Origin: Cupriavidus sp.
GTDB taxonomy: Bacteria; Pseudomonadota; Gammaproteobacteria; Burkholderiales; Burkholderiaceae
Length of the DNA stretch: 64,000 bases
Assembly (NCBI GenBank): GCA_031181345.1
Contig: JAPSLC010000022.1
Span: forward strand, 1 to 64,000
Direction of reading: 5' to 3'
This document shows, piece by piece, positions 58,589-64,000 of this stretch. Each line of letters opens with the position of its first letter. The first letter of the stretch is position 1. Position numbers and translations under genes: made by a program. The notes under the pieces were generated by a model. It was given only the letters and a program-made list of their open reading frames with translations, made no database searches and was not told the DNA's origin.

Positions 58589-58751
58589 GGCCTTACCCCG
58601 GCAGGAAAGACATCAATATGAGACGGCACCCCGGCAGTTTTGTCGTTTTTTTGGATTTATCTTAGAAGCTGCACTGCAGCAAAGCAATTTCACTCCACGC
58701 AGCACTGGTTTAAGTTTGTAAGCTGATGTTTCCTGCAGATGTCCATCCGCT

Positions 58752-58778
58752 CTTGAAATATCGGCTTGGCGCCACCAG
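58752..58778 (+). promoter_or_regulatory. Candidate heat-shock (sigma-32) promoter of grpE
   Basis: CTTGAAA (58752-58758) matches the sigma-32 -35 consensus. After 12 bases GCCACCAG (58771-58778) is a partial match to the CCCCATnT -10. It lies about 73 bases before grpE in an AT-richer gap of 262 bases that otherwise holds no gene. Confidence 0.5.
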
Positions 58779-58850
58779 TTGCCAGCTGAATTCCGATTGA
58801 CCCCAGGCGGACCGCCCGTGCGGCCGCAACTTGTTCTGAAACGGATCGAC

Positions 58851-59441
58851 ATGGAAGACCAGAAGCAAACGCCATCCAACACGCCGCCGACCTCGCACGC
58901 CGACCAGGCCGCCGAAGCGCAAGCCGCGCAATCGGCCACGCCCAACCAGACGGCCGAGCCCACCGCAGCCGCGGATGACGTGGCGACCCAGCTGGCCGCG
59001 CAGTTGGCCGAGCAGGAAGCCAAGGCGCGCGAGAACTACGATCTGTATCTGCGTGCCGTCGCGGAGGCCGAGAACATCCGGCGTCGCGCGCAGGACGACG
59101 TGGCCAAGGCCCACAAGTTCGCCATCGAGAGCTTCGCCGAGCATCTGTTGCCGGTGATGGACAGCCTGCAGGCTGCGCTGGCCGATGGGTCGGGCGATAT
59201 CGCCAAGCTGCGCGAGGGGGTCGAACTGACCGCCAAGCAGCTGGCCAGCGCCTTCGAAAAGGGCCGCATGGTCGAACTGAATCCGGTCGGCGAGAAGTTC
59301 GACCCGCATCGGCACCAGGCGATTTCGATGGTGCCCTCGGAGCAGGAACCAAACACGGTGGTGGCCGTGCTGCAGCGCGGCTATCTGATCGCGGACCGGG
59401 TCCTGCGGCCTGCATTGGTGACGGTGGCTGCGCCGAAGTAA
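58851..59441 (+). CDS. grpE: Nucleotide exchange factor GrpE
   Basis: 196 residues from Met 58851. A disordered Gln/Ala/Thr-rich N terminus (1-~48), a long coiled coil (~50-110, [22 protein letters not shown]) and the C-terminal beta domain ([25 protein letters not shown]). It promotes ADP release from DnaK. Unusually, dnaK does not follow: a thioredoxin-like gene is next, then a convergent phospholipase gene. Confidence 0.96.
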   Translation: MEDQKQTPSNTPPTSHADQAAEAQAAQSATPNQTAEPTAAADDVATQLAAQLAEQEAKARENYDLYLRAVAEAENIRRRAQDDVAKAHKFAIESFAEHLLPVMDSLQAALADGSGDIAKLREGVELTAKQLASAFEKGRMVELNPVGEKFDPHRHQAISMVPSEQEPNTVVAVLQRGYLIADRVLRPALVTVAAPK

Positions 59442-59481
59442 GGGTCGGCGGGCAGACCGGCCTGCCTCCGTTGCGCAGCCA

Positions 59482-59515
59482 CGCCCGGCGCCGTTTCGGC
59501 ACCGGGCGTTCTCGT
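59482..59515 (+). terminator. Terminator or attenuator after grpE
   Basis: CGCCCGG (59482-59488) pairs with CCGGGCG (59502-59508), with an inner 4-bp extension interrupted by a C-A mismatch, and is followed by a T-rich stretch. It lies 40 bases after grpE and just before the thioredoxin-like gene. Confidence 0.65.
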
Positions 59516-59530
59516 TTGTGGAGAAAAGCG

Positions 59531-59947
59531 ATGCCTTACCCGTTCGGCGCAGCGCCGGCGCCCCACACCGATCACCGCGCGTTCGATGCCTTCGGCATGC
59601 GCGCGGTCGACCATGACACCATCGACGACGCGCTCGCCGCCGCCGGCGACGAGCTGGTCTGCGTCTTCTTCTGGGGCGAGGACTGCTACAACTGCGAGAT
59701 GGCCAAGAAGGCCATGCTGGCCAACCCGGACCCGCTGCGCGAGCTGGATCTGCATTGGCTGCATGCCGACGTCTACACCTATCCGGCGCTGGGACGGCGC
59801 TTCGGGCTGTACGGCATCCCGGTGTTCATGTTCTTCCACCGCGGCAAGAAGCTGGGCCGCGCCACCGGCTGGCATGGCATCGGACAGTTCGCCGCGGCCG
59901 TGGCCAACGCACGGCTGAAGGCCAGCGGCAAGCCGCTCGCCGGATGA
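59531..59947 (+). CDS. Thioredoxin-fold family protein
   Basis: 138 residues from Met 59531. A thioredoxin-like domain with CYNC in FFWGEDCYNCEMAKKAM near 55, the cis-Pro in YGIPVFMFFHRGKKLGRATGW near 100. The redox pair CxxC is present. There is no signal peptide, so it is cytoplasmic. A similar gene often accompanies grpE in related bacteria, usually before dnaK. Confidence 0.85.
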   Translation: MPYPFGAAPAPHTDHRAFDAFGMRAVDHDTIDDALAAAGDELVCVFFWGEDCYNCEMAKKAMLANPDPLRELDLHWLHADVYTYPALGRRFGLYGIPVFMFFHRGKKLGRATGWHGIGQFAAAVANARLKASGKPLAG

Positions 59948-59988
59948 CGGCGCCGCAGCGGCCCCGGCGGCTCGGCGGCTGACCGCGT

Positions 59989-61308
59989 TCAGCGGTTCAG
60001 CGAATAGCCGATGCGAAACTGCCAGGGTGTCTTGCGGTTGTAGTCGAGCAGGCTCTCGCCATAGCCGACGAAATAGCCGGCCATCAGATAGCCGGCGGTG
60101 CCTGGTATCAGCCTGCCCATCGGGTAGGTGAACTGCGCATCCACGCTGCCGTACCACTGGCGGGTGCCCTTGCGCACCGTCGCCGCGAGCTCCCACGAAT
60201 CGGGTTTGCCGTAGGCGACCCGCAGATCCATATAGCCGCGGTACCGCGCGATATCGCTGTTGTCGCTCTTCTCCAGGTAGTAGTAGAGCTTGGGCGTCAC
60301 GGTCCAGTGCCAGTCGTTCGTCTCGCCGAAGTGGAAGGTCGGCTTCAGGAACAGCGTATTGATGCTGCGCGACTGGTCGCCGTCGCGGCCGTTCGACTCG
60401 TGCTCCAGGCCGGTGGCCACCGACAGCCGGCTGATCCAGCGATTGCGCACGCCGGTATCGGACAGGTAGTAGAAGATGCTGGGCCGGTAGTTGGTGTCGT
60501 GGAAGGGCTTCGATTCCTCGGACAGATCCCACAGCGAGAACTGCGTGTAGCCCAGGTACAGGTTGTCCAGCCAGTAGCGCGAGTTCGGGTCGCGGCCTTC
60601 GAAGATCCGGTACTTGAAGCTGAACTGGAACTTGGCATTGGCGCCGCCGTGCGCGCCGACGGCGTAGTACATCGGATCGTTGAAGGTCAGGCGGCTGCCG
60701 CCGGACAGGATCGGCTGATCGTAGACCGGCTGGCCCGGCCCTTTCGGCTGGACCACTGTCTCGACCGGCGTCGCGGCGATATCCGCATGCGGGTCGTCGT
60801 CCGCCGGCGCGGCAGCGGTCGTGGCCGGAGCCCCAGCGGCGGATGGCGCCGCGGCGGTCGCTGGCGGCGTGATTCCGGACTGGTTCAGCGTCACCAGCAC
60901 CGGCGCGGCGTCGAGCCCGACCGGATCGAGCCGGATCTGGCCGCGCAAGGTCGACGGGATCTCGCCCTGGTATTGAATGGTGCGGTTTTCCCCGCGGCGC
61001 AGGCGCACCGTGGCCGGTCCCGGCGTGATCCGACGCATCGTGATGCGCACCGGCGCCAGCATTTCCGGCGAGGCGACCACTTCCAGCGTATCGGGCACCA
61101 GATAGCTGCGGTTGGCCGTGTCGGCGGTTACCAGCAGCGTCAGCCGGAGCGGCTGCGCGCCGTCCAGCACGCGTGGCGGCTGCAGCAGCGCGATCGCGGC
61201 GTGGGCCGAAGGCGTGCACAGCGCGGCGACGGCGAAAGAGACGGCGGCCGCGGGCGCGAGCAGGCGCGGGCGACGGACCGCGGAACGGGTTCGGAGCAAC
61301 GGGATCAT
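59989..61308 (-). CDS. pldA: Outer-membrane phospholipase A (OMPLA/PldA-like) with N-terminal extension
   Basis: 439 residues from Met 61308. Signal peptide (1-~37), an N-terminal beta-rich region (~38-145), an Ala/Pro/Thr linker (~150-185), and a C-terminal beta-barrel lipase domain. The active-site motif HESNGRDGDQSRSIN (~304-318) retains the His, Ser and Asn of OMPLA. E. coli PldA is about 290 residues, so this protein has roughly 150 extra. It hydrolyses outer-membrane phospholipids. Confidence 0.9.
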   Translation of the reverse strand: MIPLLRTRSAVRRPRLLAPAAAVSFAVAALCTPSAHAAIALLQPPRVLDGAQPLRLTLLVTADTANRSYLVPDTLEVVASPEMLAPVRITMRRITPGPATVRLRRGENRTIQYQGEIPSTLRGQIRLDPVGLDAAPVLVTLNQSGITPPATAAAPSAAGAPATTAAAPADDDPHADIAATPVETVVQPKGPGQPVYDQPILSGGSRLTFNDPMYYAVGAHGGANAKFQFSFKYRIFEGRDPNSRYWLDNLYLGYTQFSLWDLSEESKPFHDTNYRPSIFYYLSDTGVRNRWISRLSVATGLEHESNGRDGDQSRSINTLFLKPTFHFGETNDWHWTVTPKLYYYLEKSDNSDIARYRGYMDLRVAYGKPDSWELAATVRKGTRQWYGSVDAQFTYPMGRLIPGTAGYLMAGYFVGYGESLLDYNRKTPWQFRIGYSLNR

Positions 61309-61446
61309 CGGAGATTTTTGGGGTGCCGTGCCAGATATGACGCATGGCACGGCCCGGAATGGCAACGCGCCAAAGCCTAGCACGCCGCCGGCAGGGCTTG
61401 CTGTGACGATTTGTACCGGCCGGTCGGGCCGGCGACGGACCGCAAA

Positions 61447-61878
61447 TCAGCCGCGCGCGCGGCGTTGGACGCAGGCGATGTAGTGCTCGCCGTCGGGCGG
61501 CAGCCCGCTGCGTTGCGATTGCCACAGCATTTCACCAAGGCACTCCATCATCTGATGATGCGCCTCGTGCGGCGAATCGAGCCGGCGCGCCAGCTGTTCG
61601 AACGCCTGCCGGATGCCGCGCGGCTGGTTGACCGACACCTGCTCGGCGATCGACAAATGCATGGCCAGATGCAGGAAAGGGTTGGTCTGCCCGCGCTCGG
61701 GCGTGAATTCCTCGGCGACGGACGCCTCGGCGTCGGCCAGCTGTTCATGGTATTCGGGATGGGCGCGGATCCAGTCGACGGCGATCGCCTCGAGCGGCGT
61801 CAGCACGTCGTTGGCGCCTTGCTTGCGCCAGGCTTCGCAAAAGAACCGGCGGACTTCTTCACGGGAGGGATTGAACAT
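61447..61878 (-). CDS. DUF1841-family protein
   Basis: 143 residues, the usual length of DUF1841: MFNPSREEVRRFFCEAWRK at the start, PLEAIAVDWIRAHPEYH near 28, the NPFLHLAMHLSIAEQVSVNQP motif near 65 and HQMMECLGEMLWQSQR near 105. Soluble and helical, function unknown. It reads in the same direction as the phospholipase. Confidence 0.92.
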   Translation of the reverse strand: MFNPSREEVRRFFCEAWRKQGANDVLTPLEAIAVDWIRAHPEYHEQLADAEASVAEEFTPERGQTNPFLHLAMHLSIAEQVSVNQPRGIRQAFEQLARRLDSPHEAHHQMMECLGEMLWQSQRSGLPPDGEHYIACVQRRARG

Positions 61879-62017
61879 GATGGGACGGATTGTAAACGAC
61901 GGCCCGCGGGCTTGCCGGCGCTGCCGCGCCCTGCATGGGACGGAGACTGTGCCGCAGGGGCCGCATGCCGACTAGAATGCGGGATCGTTGACCTCGCCAT
62001 CGGGCCGGCCCCGCTCC

Positions 62018-62950
62018 ATGACCGCTACCCCACGCTCATCGACTTTGCTGCGGCACGCCGGCGACAAGCTGGCCGGCGTGCTGCTGATCGCCATCTCGGC
62101 CAGCGCCTTCGGCGCGATGGCGATCTTCGCCCGCTTTGCCTATGACGCCGGCGCCGACGTCTATGGCCTGCTGTCGGTGCGCTTCGTGCTCGCCGCCATA
62201 GCGCTGGCGGCGGTGATGCGCTGGCAGCGGATCGCGCTGCCGCCATGGCCGCGCGTGCTGGCGCTGGCGGCGATGGGCGGGATCGGCTATGTCGGCCAGT
62301 CGTTCTGCTTCTTCAGCGCGCTGAACCATGCGCAGGCCAGCCTGGTCGCGCTGCTGCTCTACCTGTATCCGGTCTTCGTCACGGTGATGGCGGCGCTGTT
62401 CCTGAAGGAGAAACTGACCGGCGCGGCGGTGACCGCGCTGGTGCTGTGTTCGGTCGGCGCCGGCCTGACGGTGGGCGGCGGGGAGGGCAGTGCGCTCGGC
62501 ATCGGCCTGGGGCTCGCGTCGGCGCTGATCTATTCGATCTACATCATCGTCGGCGCGCGCCTGACGCCCGGCGTGCACCCGCTGGCGACCACCACGGTGG
62601 TCTGCACCGCGGCCGCCGTCGTCTATGTCGGCGCGGCGCTCGCCCGGGCCGCGGCCGGCATGCCGCCGCAGTTTCCGGCCGATGCCGGCGGCTGGCTGGC
62701 GCTGGCGGCGATCGCGCTGCTGTCGACGGTGCTGGCCATCCTGACCTTCTTCGCAGGCCTGCAACGGCTCGGCGCGGCCCAGGCCTCGATGCTGTCCACG
62801 CTCGAACCGGTCGTCACGGTACTGCTGGCCGCCCTGTTGCTGGGCGAGCAGATCGGCATGACCCAGGCGATCGGCGGCGGCCTGATTCTGGCCGGCGTCC
62901 TGTGGCTGACGCGTAAGGGCACGGCCCCCGCGCCTGTACAACAAAATTGA
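62018..62950 (+). CDS. EamA-family drug/metabolite transporter
   Basis: 310 residues, ten hydrophobic segments in two EamA repeats (~20-150 and ~170-300): LAGVLLIAISASAFGAMAIFARF at the start of the first and LGLASALIYSIYIIVGARL in the second. Exporter or permease of small metabolites in the inner membrane, substrate unknown. ATG 62018 is preferred. An in-frame TTG 62018-30 upstream adds 10 unconserved residues. Confidence 0.9.
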   Translation: MTATPRSSTLLRHAGDKLAGVLLIAISASAFGAMAIFARFAYDAGADVYGLLSVRFVLAAIALAAVMRWQRIALPPWPRVLALAAMGGIGYVGQSFCFFSALNHAQASLVALLLYLYPVFVTVMAALFLKEKLTGAAVTALVLCSVGAGLTVGGGEGSALGIGLGLASALIYSIYIIVGARLTPGVHPLATTTVVCTAAAVVYVGAALARAAAGMPPQFPADAGGWLALAAIALLSTVLAILTFFAGLQRLGAAQASMLSTLEPVVTVLLAALLLGEQIGMTQAIGGGLILAGVLWLTRKGTAPAPVQQN

Positions 62951-63034
62951 ACGGCTTGCTGAAATCCTCGGCGTGGAACGGGCCGGGCGCGTCGGTAGAA
63001 TGCGCCCTTTCCCATACTTCCCCGAGGAACCCGC

Positions 63035-63622
63035 ATGAAACCGCTCGACCAGGCCGCCATCGCCCAACTGTTCACCGAGGCCCGTACGCACAGCGCCTGG
63101 CAGGACCGGCAGATCGACGACGCCGTGCTGCACCAGCTGTACGAGGCGATGAAGTTCGGCCCGACCGCGGCCAACGGCTCGCCGGCCCGCATTGTGTTCG
63201 TCAAGACCGCGGCGCAGAAGGAAAAGCTGGTCGAATGCGTGTCCCCGGGTAACGTCGACAAGACCCGCTCGGCCCCGGTGACCGCGATCGTGGCCTTCGA
63301 CAATGCCTTCCACGAGCAACTGCCCAAGCTGTTCCCGCACGCCGATGCCCGTTCCTGGTATGCCGGCCAGCCGGAGAAGATCGCCCGCGACGCGCTGGTC
63401 AACAGCTCGCTGCAAGGCGCCTATCTGATCCTGGCGGCGCGCGCGCTCGGCCTCGATTGCGGCCCGATGGGCGGCTTCGATGCGGACAAGGTCAACGCGG
63501 CCTTCTTCCCCGACGGCAAATGGTCGGTCAACTTCCTGATCAACCTGGGCTACGGCGACGCCGACAAGCTGTTCCCGCGCAATCCGCGCCTGAGCTTCGA
63601 CGAAGCCTGCCGCATCGTCTGA
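63035..63622 (+). CDS. rutE: Malonic semialdehyde reductase RutE-like nitroreductase
   Basis: 195 residues, nitroreductase family in the RutE/HadB subgroup: [38 protein letters not shown] near 40, [22 protein letters not shown] near 67, [21 protein letters not shown] near 140. FMN-dependent reductase. In E. coli RutE reduces malonic semialdehyde in pyrimidine breakdown, but no other rut genes are here, so the role is inferred. A GAGGAA ribosome site precedes the ATG. Confidence 0.92.
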   Translation: MKPLDQAAIAQLFTEARTHSAWQDRQIDDAVLHQLYEAMKFGPTAANGSPARIVFVKTAAQKEKLVECVSPGNVDKTRSAPVTAIVAFDNAFHEQLPKLFPHADARSWYAGQPEKIARDALVNSSLQGAYLILAARALGLDCGPMGGFDADKVNAAFFPDGKWSVNFLINLGYGDADKLFPRNPRLSFDEACRIV

Positions 63623-63653
63623 CGGTGTGATCGGACTGGCTGCCGGCGCGCGA

Positions 63654-64000
63654 TCACAGCCGCGGCGGCAGCGTCTTGTCCGGGTACTCGCACAGCGTTT
63701 CGATCGCGCAATGCCAGCATTCGGGCTTGCGCGCCTTGCAGACGTAGCGGCCGTGCAGGATCAGCCAGTGGTGCGCGTCGTGCAGGAACTCGTCGGGCAC
63801 CACCTCCAGCAGCTTCATCTCGACGGCCTGCACGGTCTTGCCGCGCGCCAGTCCGGTGCGGTTGCTGACGCGGAAGATGTGCGTGTCGACCGCGACGGTC
63901 GGATGGCCGAAGGCGGTGTTCAGCACCACGTTGGCAGTCTTGCGGCCGACGCCCGGCAGCGCTTCCAGCGCCTCGCGATCGGCCGGCACCTTGCTGCCGT
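63654..64000 (-). CDS. nth: Endonuclease III (partial; start lies beyond the window)
   Basis: C-terminal ~115 residues of the base-excision repair glycosylase/AP lyase. The helix-hairpin-helix LPGVGRKTANVVLN, the catalytic Asp region TVAVDTHIFRV and the [4Fe-4S] cluster CKARKPECWHCAIETLC (C-x6-C-x2-C-x5-C) are visible. The frame stays open through base 64000, so the gene continues past the end of the window. Confidence 0.95.
   Translation of the reverse strand, partial: GSKVPADREALEALPGVGRKTANVVLNTAFGHPTVAVDTHIFRVSNRTGLARGKTVQAVEMKLLEVVPDEFLHDAHHWLILHGRYVCKARKPECWHCAIETLCEYPDKTLPPRL

Overview
The window is high-GC, gene-dense DNA from a betaproteobacterium, most likely Burkholderiales close to Burkholderiaceae (Cupriavidus/Ralstonia-like). 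Support comes from the urt urea transporter joined to a ureDA-hupE-BCEFG urease operon, two Bug/TctC solute-binding proteins, and the housekeeping order recN-nadK / hrcA-hemH-hslR-grpE and aroG-tldD-nitrilase-yhdP / glnE. This placement is inferred from gene content and order. No rRNA, tRNA, CRISPR array or insertion sequence was recognised.

Layout. 1-11256: urea uptake (urtBCDE; urtA would lie upstream) and nickel urease, interrupted between ureE and ureF by a DUF559 endonuclease-like gene and a REPIN-like palindrome doublet. 11274-15388: an XRE regulator, a YfcG-like glutathione enzyme, and an acyl-CoA dehydrogenase divergent from a LysR regulator. 15434-18622: two large orphan genes that look like diverged paralogues, in visibly less GC-rich DNA. 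18852-26969: sirtuin, a Bug protein, a fatty-acyl operon (3-hydroxyacyl-CoA dehydrogenase, enoyl-CoA hydratase, phosphotransferase), a GST and an aminotransferase. 27028-38383: PIN toxin-like protein, yaaA, M14 carboxypeptidase, a lipoprotein with a histone-H1-like tail, Bug protein plus N-formylglutamate amidohydrolase, LysR, a MoxR/GNAT/VWA set, two cytochromes c, and a DUF4160/DUF2442 pair whose first gene is broken by a 19-bp tandem duplication. 38427-46754: aroG, tldD, nitrilase and yhdP on the minus strand. 46875-52797: glnE, then a rhombosortase, a GlyGly-CTERM subtilase and a lipoprotein resembling the subtilase prodomain. 52921-64000: recN, nadK, hrcA, hemH, hslR, grpE, a thioredoxin-like gene, an outer-membrane phospholipase, DUF1841, an EamA transporter, rutE and the 3' part of nth.

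Two items stand out. First, aroG is preceded by a complete textbook attenuator: a 23-codon leader with a run of Phe and Tyr codons, a terminator with a T-tract, and a perfect 8-bp alternative pairing. Second, a rhombosortase is encoded beside a subtilase carrying its expected sorting tail, and the next gene is a lipoprotein that matches the subtilase's own prodomain. This looks like a compact processing, substrate and inhibitor module.
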